64,000 nucleotides of DNA from Streptomyces sp. NBC_01497 (GCF_036250695.1 NZ_CP109427.1:8432001-8496000), one strand, 5' to 3'. Shown: positions 53,656 to 63,430, counted from the first letter of the stretch. Notes: generated by a model not told the origin, from the sequence alone. Made by a program: numbers and translations.

Positions 53656-55005
53656 CAGGGCTTGATCAAGTTCCCTCGGTTCCCGTCTTGTTGGTGATGC
53701 CCAGGAATGGGAGTGCTCGTTCGGGTTGGTCACGGATCGCGCGGGTGGTCTTGGCGATGTTGTCGGCTCCGAGGGTCTTGAGCAGGCCGATGGCGAGGTT
53801 GCGGAGGGTGGCCATGGCGCGGGGTGCGGTGCCGTTGTGGACGGTGGATGCGTCCTCGGCGAAGGTCACGTCTCTGACGTGGTGCAGGGCTTCGATTGTC
53901 CAGTGGCCGCGGCCCGCGGCGGCGAGTTCGACCGGGCGGGCCTCGTGGGCGTCGAGGCTGGTGACGGCGTAGACCGTCTCGCGACTCTCGCGGCGGCCGG
54001 TCTGCTTGCGGCGGCGGTGGACCCGGATGGCCAGGCGGCCATGGGGGAAGGCGATCCCGGCGAGCTCGTCCGCGATGCCGCAGGTCTTGATCGAGCGGGA
54101 TTCGCGGCGACCGTGGCCGGTGGAGGAGGAGGTGTGCTGGACGGCGATGTCCCGCCAGGGCAGGGCGGCGAGCTGCCGGTGTGCGGTCGGCTGTTTTGCC
54201 TTGATCACCGCGACGTAGTGGGCCTTCTTGGTCTCGACCAGCCAAGTGACGTTCGCCCGGACCGAGTGCAGGGCGTCGAAGGTGACGAGGGCTCCGGCCA
54301 GGTCCAGCGGCTCGAGCAGGGGCCGGAAGTACGCGGTCTCGTTCGTCTTCGTGCCGACCTCCGCCTGGGCAAGGGTCACCGCGCGGTGGTGGGTGACCGC
54401 GGAGAGCAGGTGCCTGCGGGTGGCGGTGAGACGGACGGAGCCCTTCAGTGCCTTGGCGTCGACGGCGATCACGCGCCGCCCGGACGCGGTCCCCGCGGCA
54501 ACGGCATGGCGGCCGGCGAGGTAAGCGCCCATGCCCGGTCCAGGGCGTCACCGTCAACAGTCCCCAGTACCCGCCCGATCGTGGTCCGCGAGGGAGCCCG
54601 CCGCCACCGCAACGGATGACGGCGGACACCAACCGCCGCCAGCAGTGCGTCCGAGGCGCGTTGCGCCCACTCGGCGATCTCGTCAACGCTTCTCGCTCCC
54701 GAGACGGCCGCGCACGCGCACACCAGCAGAATAGCGGTCAGCGAGTACCAGCGGCCCCGCCGCCCACGAGGATCGGGCACCAGGTCCAGGTAAGGGCGCA
54801 GGTCAGCGACCCGGTCCGCGTCCAGCGGGCCCAGCTTCACCAGCACCGCGGGAATAGGGGAAGATACAGCGGCAGGCACGGGCCACCTCATGATCGTTGA
54901 GCTTCGACACCCCAATGATCACGGACCCCGTGCCTGCTCTGCTATGCACCCCAACCTGTCACTGCCTGACCCACCGACACGACTCCGGAACTTGATCAAG
55001 CCCTG
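53656..55005. mobile_element. ISAs1-family element
   Basis: Perfect 19-bp inverted ends, CAGGGCTTGATCAAGTTCC at 53656-53674 and its complement at 54987-55005. 1350 bp. No target duplication could be recognised. One transposase, frameshifted. Confidence 0.85.
53666..54891 (-). pseudogene. ISAs1 transposase, one frameshift
   Basis: From ATG 54891: VPAAVSSPIPAVLVKLGPLD, then RPYLDLVPDPRGRRGRWYSL and ILLVCACAAVSGARSVDEIA up to VLGTVDGDALDRAW. At about 54528 homology changes frame: AYLAGRHAVAAG, RRVIAVDAKALKGSVRLTAT, ETAYFRPLLEPLDLAGALVT and GHWTIEALHHVRDVTFAEDA. All catalytic-region blocks are retained, so the slip may be recent. The stop lies inside the terminal repeat. Confidence 0.85.
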
Positions 55006-55250
55006 AGCCTGACCACCACACCAAAGGTGTCCGTCAAAGCGGAACAAGCTCAAACCATGGGCGAATTGCGCCGACCCGGCCCGACCCCTCAACGGCGCCA
55101 TTGGCGGAGCCAGCCCTGCGGCGGCCGACGCTCCGACGTCACCTTCTTACCGAAGTCATCACCTCGATCGTCCATGAGGGATCGACGAGCTGCTCATGCA
55201 TGTCGTGGCGCCCGTGGTGGGTGGTGTGGCGCACCGGCCGACGGTTAAGG

Positions 55251-55643
55251 TCAGATGCCCGGCCGGTAGCGCATCGGGTGGTCTTCCGGTACTTCGACCA
55301 CGCAGATGTTCACCCCGTCCGGATCGGCGGTCCACATCTCGATCAGCCCCCAGGGTTCTTTTGCGGGCGGCCGCTGGATCGGGACACCCAGGCGGGCGAG
55401 TTGCTCGTACGCCGCCTGGGCGTCCCCTACCTGCAGCCAGAGCTCGAGGCCGGCGGACGGCGGGCTGTCGGAGCGGCCCGAGACCTCGAGGAAGCCTCCC
55501 CCGAGGAAGTAGACGGTGCCGCGCTCGGGTCCGGTGCCGAACTCACGGAAGACTTCCAGGCCGAGCTTCTCACGGTAGAAGGATCGCGAGCGTTCGGGAT
55601 CGGTGGGCCGGAGCAGGATCCTGCTGCTCAGTACGTGCATCAT
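55251..55643 (-). CDS. VOC-superfamily (glyoxalase-like) protein
   Basis: 130 residues: SSRILLRPTDPERSRSFYRE, GTVYFLGGGFLEVSGRSDSP, and the final module WGLIEMWTADPDGVNICVVE. Two beta-alpha-beta3 modules; the glutamate in IEMWTADPDG is in a ligand position. GGAGG lies about 10 nt before the ATG at 55643. Role unknown, possibly detoxification. Confidence 0.85.
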   Translation of the reverse strand: MMHVLSSRILLRPTDPERSRSFYREKLGLEVFREFGTGPERGTVYFLGGGFLEVSGRSDSPPSAGLELWLQVGDAQAAYEQLARLGVPIQRPPAKEPWGLIEMWTADPDGVNICVVEVPEDHPMRYRPGI

Positions 55644-55863
55644 GCCCTAACTGTCCTCCGGGCCGCGGGTGTGCGGCTCGTCCGACTCGCCGCGTCAGCG
55701 GTCTGTCGCGGCACAACCGGGTCGTGGTGAAGGCGTCGATGCGCTGCGCGGTCGGCTTGCTCGTCGCCGAGGTTCGGACGTGCGTCCGCGAGGAGACTGC
55801 CTTCCTCAGCCGTGCTGCAGTACAGGGGAGGAGCCGATGTGGAGCTCTTGGGCTGCGGGTTGC

Positions 55864-56043
55864 CACCTGACCCTCAAGATCGCCGGTGAGCCGCGAGTCG
55901 GACCGGCGTCGGCTGAAAACCTCACCCAGGTGGTCACCGAGATGGTCGCCCACAAACCGGACGGCTTCGTCTACGCGGGCACCCCCGCCCGCGCCGCGGC
56001 CGTCGCACACACCCTCGCATAGACGGACTTCAACGGGCCCCGG
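55864..56043 (+). pseudogene. Periplasmic-binding-protein fragment (ABC type), tentative
   Basis: NLTQVVTEMVAHKPDGFVYA then GTPARAAAVAHTLA, a stop, and TDFNGPR matches a short stretch of branched-chain amino-acid-type substrate-binding proteins. About 60 codons, interrupted by TAG. Confidence 0.35.
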
Positions 56044-56597
56044 GGCCCTGGTGGAGCTCCACGTCCGGCGCCAGGCCGGGCACGACCACGTGCTCGGCGC
56101 GGCCTACATCCCCGAGCGCGGGTCGGTGTGGCTGGAGATCCGCCACGGCGGGCGGGGCAGCCCCGTCGGCAGGTACAACGTGCGCCCCAGGTCGACCATG
56201 GAGCTCCTGGTCGGACAGGCGATCTTGGTCGTGAACCCGTCTACCAGGAGCTTTCTCACGTGCCGACACCGCCGCACACCTCAACCATCCGCCCTCAGCC
56301 AGGTTGAAAAAGGTTCATGGAGTCCCTTTTTTCAGTGACGGGTGACCAGGTGTCCAGCGCCATTCACCGCCGGCCGCCGCGTACCCGGTCGCGTGAGCGT
56401 GGGAGCGACGGCTGGCTCTGTTGATGACGAGGAGCAGCGTCTTTCGAGCAGTTCGAAAGGCGGTTCCCGCGTCGAACCTAGATGGCTTCAGACAGCAGCT
56501 CGCTCGAGCGGCAAGAGGCCGTCTCCCGCTCCCCCTCGACCTGCCGCCTGCGGGGCCCCCGCGCGAGGTCTGGGCCCGGAAGGTGCAGGCTGGGGGT
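56044..56597. other. No supported gene
   Basis: A plus-strand stretch at 56045-56240 (DHVLGAAYIPERGSVWLEIR) is protein-like but unidentified and lacks a start. The rest has no coding signal. Confidence 0.35.
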
Positions 56598-56831
56598 ATG
56601 GCGGGCGTTCCGATTGTGGTGCACCGGCTGTCCGGGACGGGTGGCCGGCGGGTCGTGGTGCGCGGGGAGATCGTCGGACTCGCGCACTCGGACCATGACC
56701 TGGACGTGTTCCTCGAACGGGTCGGCCTGCCGGACGCGGACCTGTCCGGTCTGTTGGATGATCCGCGGTGGGTGGAGTGGCGGGGAGATCCGCCGCACGA
56801 GTGGGACAGCGGCAACGCCGCCGGGTCCTGA
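56598..56831 (+). CDS. Small conserved protein upstream of the ligase
   Basis: 77 residues: VPIVVHRLSGTGGRRVVVRG, EIVGLAHSDHDLDVFLERVG, and LLDDPRWVEWRGDPPHEW. Similar small proteins are known in Streptomyces; function unknown. It ends 22 bp before the ligase start on the same strand, so the two were probably one operon before the ligase was broken. Confidence 0.65.
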   Translation: MAGVPIVVHRLSGTGGRRVVVRGEIVGLAHSDHDLDVFLERVGLPDADLSGLLDDPRWVEWRGDPPHEWDSGNAAGS

Positions 56832-56853
56832 CCGCGCCCCGGGGAGGAGGCTG

Positions 56854-56949
56854 GCGTGCTGACGCCTCCGATCGAGCCGATGCTCGCCCGTCCGCTTCTC
56901 GCCCTGCCTCCCACCGGACGGACGCCCGCGCTGTACCAGCCGAAATTAT
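56854..56949 (+). pseudogene. ligC: ATP-dependent DNA ligase, N-terminal piece
   Basis: GTG 56854 reads VLTPPIEPMLARPLLALPPT, then GRTPALYQPK. This is the start of LigC-type ligases up to the catalytic-lysine region (expected ALYQPKWDG). Homology ends at about 56944. The rest of the gene is found at 59603-60305, same strand. Confidence 0.7.
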
Positions 56950-57138
56950 GGACAGAGGGCTGATCTGTCCGCTGTCCATTCTCAGGTGCTTGACCCGTGG
57001 GACCTGGCGACTCTGGCATCGAGGGGGCGCTCTCGTCGTCGCTTGCCACCCGGCGCGGGAGTTGCGCACCGCGCGCGTGCAGTGTGCGCACCGTTGGCGA
57101 TTCGGGCCGCAGGCACGTGCAGATGCGTGAGCGCTGCT
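56950..57138. other. Junction sequence
   Basis: Short stretch between the ligase N-terminal piece and the 3' end of the MDR reductase gene; no gene seen. Confidence 0.4.
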
Positions 57139-58080
57139 TCACCGGACGCGGATGATCGTCTTTCCGTTGATCTTCTGGGTCGGGTTGAAGGCAGCGACAG
57201 CATCGTCGAGGCTCGCGACCTGGCCGATATGCGTCCGCAAACGTCCGTCCTGCACTCGCCGAGCGATCTCGCCCAGTTGGGCGCGGTCGGAGACAACAAC
57301 GAAGTCGACCGCCAGGCCGTTGGCCGGCCGCGCCTCCGGCGGGCCGGTGACCGTCACGAAGGTTCCTCCAGCTCGCACCAGCCGGGCCGATCGTGCGCCG
57401 ATGTCGCCGCCGAATACGTCGAACACGAAGTCGACTCCGCCGACGTCTTCCAGCGTGTCGTTGTCGAGGTCGACGAACTCGTACGCGCCGAAGTCGAGTG
57501 CGCCCTTGCGATGGGCGGCGCGTCCGGTGCCGATGACGTACGCACCGGCCTCGCGTGCGAGCTGCGCCGCCATCGAACCGACCGCGCCTGCGGCGCCGTG
57601 CACGAGCACGCTCTGCCCCGCCGAGAGGTGACCGTGCTCGAACAGCCCCTGCCAGGCGGTCAGGCCCGTCATCGCGACGCTCGCGCCGACCGTGAAGTCG
57701 ACGTCACCGGGCAGCGGCGCGAGGTTGCGCGCCTCGACGACGACGTACTGCGCGAGGGTGCCGTCGCGGGTCCAGTCCGTGATGCCGAACACACGCTGTC
57801 CGACCGACAGCCCCGCCGTTCCAAAGCTGAGCGAGGTGACCACTCCGGCCACCTCGTGACCGGGGATCGACGGCGTCCGGTCCCGGCCGAGGCGATCGAC
57901 CCAGGTCGAGGGCCACTCCAGCTCGTTCCCGGTGAAACCCGACGCATGAACTTCCACGACGACATCACCGTAGTTCGCGCCGTCAAGACTGGCGAGCCGC
58001 GCCGCGTCCGGATCGGGCCGCTCAGCCAGCGTCATCCCTGCGGTTCCGGCAGCCGGGTCCGTGACCACGATCGCTTTCAT
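57139..58080 (-). CDS. MDR-family NADP-dependent oxidoreductase
   Basis: 313 residues: IPGHEVAGVVTSLSFG in the GroES-like domain, then VLVHGAAGAVGSMAAQLARE (Rossmann motif, about residues 161-180) and VDFVFDVFGGDIGARSA. The C-terminal phrase is VASLDDAVAAFNPTQKINGK. No zinc ligands. Likely quinone or enone reductase. ATG 58080. Together with the decayed genes beside it, it occupies the place of the missing middle of the ligase gene. Confidence 0.88.
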   Translation of the reverse strand: MKAIVVTDPAAGTAGMTLAERPDPDAARLASLDGANYGDVVVEVHASGFTGNELEWPSTWVDRLGRDRTPSIPGHEVAGVVTSLSFGTAGLSVGQRVFGITDWTRDGTLAQYVVVEARNLAPLPGDVDFTVGASVAMTGLTAWQGLFEHGHLSAGQSVLVHGAAGAVGSMAAQLAREAGAYVIGTGRAAHRKGALDFGAYEFVDLDNDTLEDVGGVDFVFDVFGGDIGARSARLVRAGGTFVTVTGPPEARPANGLAVDFVVVSDRAQLGEIARRVQDGRLRTHIGQVASLDDAVAAFNPTQKINGKTIIRVR

Positions 58081-58159
58081 CTGCCTGCCTCTTTCTACGC
58101 TGGTCTTTGTTCGTCCCCGTCACGACGTGACGGGATATGGGTGGTATCTCCGCTCCCTA

Positions 58160-58400
58160 CGGGCGGATCTGGCTGATCGTCATTCGCTTGGCCGGAGAAC
58201 GCCGCAACCGCATCATCGAGGGTTGCGACGTTGCCGGTGACTGTCCGCAGGCGTGCGCTGGGCAAGATCGCCCAGTTGGGCGCGGTCGGAGTAGACACCG
58301 AAGTCGATCGCCGGGCCGTTGGCCAGCACCTACCGCCGATCACGTCGAAGACCAGCGCCGAGGCCGGTGCGTACGTCTTCGCCTGCGACTGCTTAGCCAG
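58160..58400 (-). pseudogene. Remnant of a second MDR oxidoreductase
   Basis: VFDVIGG, then LANGPAIDFGVYSDRAQLGD, then in another frame LRTVTGNVATLDDAVAAFSG. These correspond to VFDVFGG, GLAVDFVVVSDRAQLG and VASLDDAVAAF of the intact neighbour. It is a frameshifted and internally deleted tandem relative. Confidence 0.7.
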
Positions 58401-58453
58401 GCCGGGGGCTGCGCCGGAAGCTCGACGGCGGGCGCGGCTGGCAGACTGCGGGC

Positions 58454-58792
58454 TCAGTCGGCGATGGGGCCGACGACTTGGGGGATTTCGAACAGGTTGC
58501 CGGTGTCTCCGGTGTGCAGGAATGCGACGTTGCTGTCGCCGGGGATCCGTCCGCTGCGGGCGTGGTCGAGCATTCCGGCGAGTCCCTTGCCGGTGTAGAC
58601 GGGGCCGACGAAGACGCCTTCAGCTCGGGCCAGCTCGCGGATGGCCTCTGTGCTTTCGGGGGACGCGACGGCGTATTCCTCGCCGATGGAACGCTGGTCG
58701 GAGGACTCGGGCGCCACCGACACCCCGTGCGCTTCCTGCGGCTGCGCACCGACGTGGCGGCGGACAGCCTGTGAGCGTCGGCGACGACCCAC
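58454..58792 (-). pseudogene. PLP enzyme C-terminal fragment (D-cysteine desulfhydrase/ACC deaminase type)
   Basis: GEEYAVASPESTEAIRELAR, AEGVFVGPVYTGKGLAGMLD and NVAFLHTGDTGNLFEIPQV. PVYTGK and FLHTGGxPxLF-type phrases mark the D-cysteine desulfhydrase/ACC-deaminase family. The N-terminal two thirds, including the PLP lysine, is missing. Confidence 0.7.
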
Positions 58793-58943
58793 CGGTGATA
58801 TCGCGGCGCTCCCTCGCAGCCCACTCCTAGGCGGTGCACGGAGCGGCCCCCGGTAGTCGCCTCCCGCCAGTATGAGGCGGCCCGAACGTCAGGCGCCGAG
58901 CACCGCCGACTGGGCCAGCAAGTACGCCAACCGGTTCGGGTGC

Positions 58944-59393
58944 TTACGGCCGTCGTTGTCTCCGTGACCATCTGCGCGGGGCAGGAACAACTGAGTGCAG
59001 GACGCTGGCGCGGGGGCATAGCGTCTGGCGGCCGGCGGCATGGCCGCCGGGGTCGTCTGCGAGTCGGATGGCTGCTGTGATCCGTTTGCCTACGGGTTCT
59101 CGGCGGATACGGAAGGTCTGACACACGGCCATCACGATTTCCAGTCCGTGCTCCATGAGGCACGGGCCGGGCGCGTACCTGCGGGCATTGGTTACCAGTT
59201 CACTCACCACCAGCTGCACCGTGTCCATCGCCCGCTGCGACACCGGTAGCCCGTGTTCGGTTTGCACGATGGTGAGGAAGTCCCGGGCCGTTTCACGGGC
59301 CTGCGCGATTTCCGCGCTGTCCTCGAGCACGAGGGACGCGAGGAGGGGACGGTCGACGAGCGGCTCGCCCTCGTTGTGCGAAACAGTCTCCAT
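58944..59393 (-). pseudogene. HATPase regulatory protein with internal deletion
   Basis: 149 codons, open throughout. The N-terminal half is normal (QARETARDFLTIVQTEHGLP, then VVSELVTNARRYAPGPCL with the N-box). The next phrase, MEHGLEIVMAVCQTFRIRRE, belongs about 35 residues further on. The missing part is the G1 box with the DxG-type aspartate that contacts ATP. The deletion is in frame, so a stable but ATP-binding-defective protein could still be made. Confidence 0.65.
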
Positions 59394-59602
59394 GGGCCCC
59401 CCTTAGTCTCGAAGGACCGTACATCTTTCTCATCATCTGCCCCTGACAGGCTCCAATATCCGCACACCGGCAAGGCATAGACCCCAACTGCGCCAAAGGC
59501 CGGGCGAAGGGCTGAACACCCGCAAAGCAGCCCCGCCGGACGGGCGAGAACGACGAGGCCGCGCAAGACGGTCCCACAGTCAGGAGGTCTGCAGCGGGTT
59601 TT

Positions 59603-60305
59603 CTGGACGACGCCTTGCAGCAGCGCGCCCGCTACCGCCGCCCCCGCGCTGCGGCGGCCGCCACCACTGCGCCGGCGCATCTGGTCGTCTTCGACGCCTT
59701 AGAACACCGCGGCCGCGCCCTCCTGGGCGAGTCGCTGGGGAGCGATGGGACCTGCTGGTGGACGTCTTCGAGCGGCGCTCCCTCCACGCGCCCTGGACTC
59801 TGGTGCCGTGCACGCGCGATCGGACGGTGGCGCTCGGCTGGTTCGATCCGGCGTGGGTGAGGCGGGTATCGAGGGCGTGGTGGTGAAGCCGGTTGCCGGC
59901 ACCTACCGGCCGGGCGAGCGGGTGAGCTGGTCCAAGGTCCGTCGCGTACAGCACGGCTGAGGGACTGGTTGCCGGAGTGACCGGCCGTCCGGGCGCGCCG
60001 GCGACGCTGCTGCTGGGCCGCCACGACGCGGTGGGCGGTCTGCGCTTGGTGGCGCGCACGACGCCGCTGTCCCGAGAGGCTCGCGCGGAGGTGGGCGCCC
60101 TGCTCACTCCGGCAGGCGTGGGCATCCCTGGTACGGGGGCCTCTTCTCCGCTGGGTGGGGTAGCCGCGAGATGCTCGAGGTCGAGCCGGTGGAACCCGTC
60201 GTCGTGGTGGAGTTCCGCGTGGACAGCGCGCTCGACCACGGCCGCCACCGCCACCCCGTGCGTTACTTGCGCATCCGTCCGGACCTGGAACACGGAGACC
60301 TCTGA
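59603..60305 (+). pseudogene. ligC: ATP-dependent DNA ligase, C-terminal part, frameshifted
   Basis: Segments in different frames line up with LigC from the middle of the adenylation domain: LQQRARYRRPRAAAAATTAP, HLVVFDALEHRGRALLGESL; RWDLLVDVFERRSLHAPWTL, PCTRDRTVALGW; GIEGVVVKPVAGTYRPGERV (motif IV EGVVVK); LLLGRHDAVGGLRLVARTTP; and VEPVVVVEFRVDSALDHGRH, ending at TGA 60303-60305. At least three frame changes. This continues the N-terminal piece at 56854. Confidence 0.75.
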
Positions 60306-60420
60306 CCCCTACACGCTGTGCGTCTCTACCGGCACCCGGGATGTCGGGGCGGCACTGGAGGTCGCACGGCAGCGGCTGGCGGAAGCCGCCCAGGTGACAC
60401 GCGACGCCGTCGCTGCCTGA
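60302..60420 (+). pseudogene. DUF5133 C-terminal fragment
   Basis: PYTLCVSTGTRDVGAALEVA then RQRLAEAAQVTRDAVAA matches SYTLCISTGTRSIDTALRAA and RQRLTDSAP of the intact DUF5133 protein at 63431-63655. It is fused to the tail of the ligase remnant. Confidence 0.7.
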
Positions 60421-60635
60421 CCGTCCGGCGCGTCCCGTCCGCAACACCCAGGCTGGGGAGCAGGGTTGACGTGGCCGCGGCGTAATCTCGGCGAAGGGGA
60501 CTGTCGGCACCTTGAGTGTGGCAGTCCCCTTCTGCGTCTCCTTGCCGGGCGCCGTATGCGGCGCCCTGGCCCCCAGGACGTACGAGAGCCGCGGCAGGGC
60601 GGCGGCGTGGGATGAGGGCGGGGCGGAATCGACAG

Positions 60636-60659
60636 GTTTACTGCTCCGATCGGGGGATA
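60636..60659 (+). promoter_or_regulatory. SigB-type promoter of the second sigma gene
   Basis: GTTT-N14-GGGATA, 40 bp before the ATG, the same motif, spacing and distance to the start as at 7888-7911. Conserved flanks (AGGTTTACT, GGGGATAGCGGG), diverged spacer. Confidence 0.7.
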
Positions 60660-60699
60660 GCGGGCAACTGCCCACCACGGCACGGAGGAGGTTTCCCGC

Positions 60700-61571
60700 A
60701 TGTCTGTCAGCACCGTACTCACCGCTCCAGCTCCCATATCCGCGCCTCGTGAAGAAGTGTCGGGTGGCTTGCCGTTGGTGGAGGATCCGCAGGCGGTGGC
60801 CCCTGCGGTGCGCGGGCGGTGTCGAGGGTGTTCTTCGACCGGCTGCAGAGCTTGGAGGAGGGAACCCGCGAGTACGCGTATGCGCGTAACACGCTGATCG
60901 AGATGAACATGTCGCTGGTCCACTTCGCGGCCCGCCGCTTCAACGGCAGGACCGAGATGGAGGATGTGATCCAGGTCGGCATGGTCGGCTTGATCAAGGC
61001 CATCGACCGTTTCGACCTCTCGCGCGAGACGGAGTTCACGACCTTCGCCGTCCCCTACATTGTCGGGGAGATCAAGCGGTTCTTCCGTGACACCAGCTGG
61101 GGCGTGCACGTCCCCCGCCGGCTGCAGGAGCTGCGTGTGGAGCTGGCCAAGGCCCGTGACGTCCTGCACACCCGCCTGGACCGTGACCCCACCGTCGCCG
61201 AGCTCGCCGCGTATCTCGGCCGGCCGCAGGAGGAGGTCGCGGAGGGCATCATCGCCGCCAACGGCTACAACACTGACTCCCTCGACATGCCCTACGACCA
61301 TGGTGACGGCGCCCGCGCCCGCAACGTGAGCCTCTCCGAGTTCACCGGCGCCCTCGACCCCGGCATGGAACTTGTTGAAGACCTCACCTCCCTCGCCCCG
61401 CTCGTCGCCAAGCTAGGCGAACGCGACCGGCGCATCCTGCACATGCGCTTCGTCGAAGAGAAGACCCAGTCGCAGATCGGCGAAGAACTCGGCTACTCCC
61501 AGATGCACGTCTCCCGCCTCCTCGCACGAGCCCTCAAGACCCTGCGCAGTGGCCTGCTCACCGAGAAATAA
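60700..61571 (+). pseudogene. Second SigB-type sigma gene, one-base frameshift near the start
   Basis: From ATG 60700 (good GGAGGAG) the frame reads MSVSTVLTAPAPISAPREEV and VEDPQAVAPAV. A single missing base near 60811 (compared with the intact paralogue) then throws it out. The rest is open and conserved in the next frame from GTG 60819: VSRVFFDRLQSLEEGTREYA, region 2 (MVGLIKAIDRFDLSRETEFT), region 3, and region 4 with KTQSQIGEELGYSQMHVSR. A shortened but otherwise complete 250-residue factor could be made by reinitiation at 60819. A sequencing error is also possible. Confidence 0.8.
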
Positions 61572-61667
61572 GTTCCCAGCATGCGGCCTGTGAGGGCGCT
61601 CACACATTCGTTTGCTGCGGGGGGCGCCGGGTAGCGGAGTTTTTGCTGGCGTGGCCTGGGGAGGTCC

Positions 61668-61724
61668 GCCGTCATACAGCGGTGGGGCCCATCGATTCGA
61701 TGGGCCCCACCGCTGTATGACGGC
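61668..61724 (+). terminator. 57-bp near-perfect hairpin after sigma gene 2
   Basis: 28-bp perfect arms (61668-61695 and 61697-61724) around a single central T, 96 bp past the stop. One of the strongest hairpins in the window, parallel to the one behind sigma gene 1. Confidence 0.85.
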
Positions 61725-62149
61725 CGCGCGAGGCCGCGTTCCGTGTCGCTCACCACCGACCGGGCGGCGGTGGCGAGGTAGGGCCGCGGCTTGTGCCCGC
61801 CGGGTGCCGGCCGGGCTGTTGAACGAGGACGATGGGTCTGCTCGTTCGCGGACGGAGAGGGCTCTTGTGGGATTCTTCGTCACTGCACCGCGTCAACTCC
61901 CCTCGCGATGGTCTTGCTCCTGCCGTCCACGGCCCCGGATACATGGTCGGCGGCGGTCGGCCGCGCCGCGCAGCTGCTCGCTTCGGCATGGGGCGCCAGT
62001 CGCGGCCGCAGAGCTGAGGGATGGGCTCGCGGGCTTTGGCGTGAGGTGCGCGACCAGGTTTGCTCGCGCCCGGTGCAGCAGGCGAACGGTCGGTGGTGTG
62101 GGCATCGCCTGGGACTTCACAGCCCGGCAGGGGTGGGGCGACTTCGCAG
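61725..62149. other. No supported gene
   Basis: Overlapping frames on both strands without motifs; likely the frameshifted upstream part of the next remnant. Confidence 0.35.
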
Positions 62150-62619
62150 AGCCCGATCTGTCGGTGGTCGAGCGGGTGGCGCCGCGTTGCGCAGCGCCTC
62201 CTGGACGTCGGCGTTACTGTGCCGGTGCCGATGGTCGCGGCGGGCCGGCTGGTGGTAGCGGTGCCCGTCGCATCGGTGGTGAGCGCCATCAGCGTGATGG
62301 CGCTCGGCTGCCGCTGCGAACGGCCCGGCAACGTGCACCTGGTCGTGGACGGCCTGCGGGTCGAGGCGAGTGCCAGCTCATCACGGACGGCCGCCTGGCC
62401 GCAGGCCACATCCGCCGTGCCCTGGGCGCGCACGGGTTCACGCCGTGGACGCGGGGCCGGAACCGAGTGAACGCCAGCATCCTGCACGTGGCTGCCGCGA
62501 GCATGGACGAGGACTTCGACCCGCAGAACAACGTGATCCTCGCTGCGGGTCGCCAGCCGCTTGTAGGCCGCGAGCTGGAGTTCGCCGCGCTGGACAGCCT
62601 CGCGGCTGACGCCCAGTAG
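62150..62619 (+). pseudogene. Unidentified gene, frameshifted
   Basis: The first frame reads RRVAQRLLDVGVTVPVPMVA then GRLVVAVPVASVVSAISVMA and RPGNVHLVVDGLRVEA. After about 62370 the next frame reads CQLITDGRLAAGHIRRALGA and ASILHVAAASMDEDFDPQNN with a stop at 62617-62619. Protein-like in both halves; family not recognised. Confidence 0.45.
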
Positions 62620-62798
62620 GGCGCCGCTCCAGGTCGCGCTCCCGGTCGCGTCTGGGAGTCATGGCGCGCACCGCCGAAAAGATGCTCTGACCTGCTGGAC
62701 AAGGGGCCGGTTGGGGTGGCTGCGCCACGCTGGCTACTTCCCTGTGCTGTGTCTTGCGCGCGTGGTTGCGTCGGGGAACTGCTGGTTGGAGCTGTCGG

Positions 62799-63005
62799 CT
62801 ACTGAGTGTCCAGTTCGCCGTCGGGTCGGCAGCCGGGGCAGGATTCCGCGCCGTGGGCGAGGGCGTCCAGGGCCTGTTGTTGGGTGCAGGCGTGTCCGTC
62901 GTCGTGGCGGGAGATGAGGAAGCAGCCCATTGTGTGGAGTCGTATGGGTCGTCCGTCTTCGTGGTGGATCCGCCACGGTCGCTCGGCCGCACGCTGGGCG
63001 ATCAT
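62799..63005 (-). CDS. DUF6233-like C-terminal piece
   Basis: 68 residues: WRIHHEDGRPIRLHTMGCFL, then QQALDALAHGAESCPGCRPD. The H-x-x-x-C and C-P-x-C-R-P-D pattern matches the end of DUF6233 proteins, common in Streptomyces and of unknown role. The usual longer N-terminus is absent, so it may be a fragment. Confidence 0.45.
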   Translation of the reverse strand: MIAQRAAERPWRIHHEDGRPIRLHTMGCFLISRHDDGHACTQQQALDALAHGAESCPGCRPDGELDTQ

Positions 63006-63430
63006 CGTATGCCGGGTCTGCTTCGCCGATGGGCTGGCGTACGCGAGAAGGGAATCGGCCGGCGGTTCCGCCGGTCGGCCTTATCCCTTGCACTGCGGCC
63101 CGTGCCGGGTCACCGAGACGGCGACGGTCGGGATACGGCGGTTGCGGAGGCCAGACCACGAGCGGGCGTTATGGCCGTCACCTCAGGGAAGTTGAGGGGC
63201 CGTTCAGCCGTCGCGGGGAGGGAACGAAGCCGCGCGGGTCTCGCCGAGTGCGGCGAGGTGGCCGGCGGACATGCCGAGGACGGAAGCCGACCAAGGCGAG
63301 AGCGACCTTTGCCAGAGACGATCGCAGCCTCTCGGTGCGCTGGTCGTGTCGTCGCGTCAGTCCGGTTATCGCTGCTGCAGTCCTCGCGTGGGCGACGGCT
63401 GTGCCTGCTGTCGCGTGGGTGGTCGCGGGG
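63006..63430. other. No supported gene
   Basis: Arginine-rich frames without motifs on both strands. Confidence 0.4.

Noticed and set aside
53640..55020. Target duplication for the ISAs1 element
   Set aside because: The bases outside the perfect 19-bp ends do not match.
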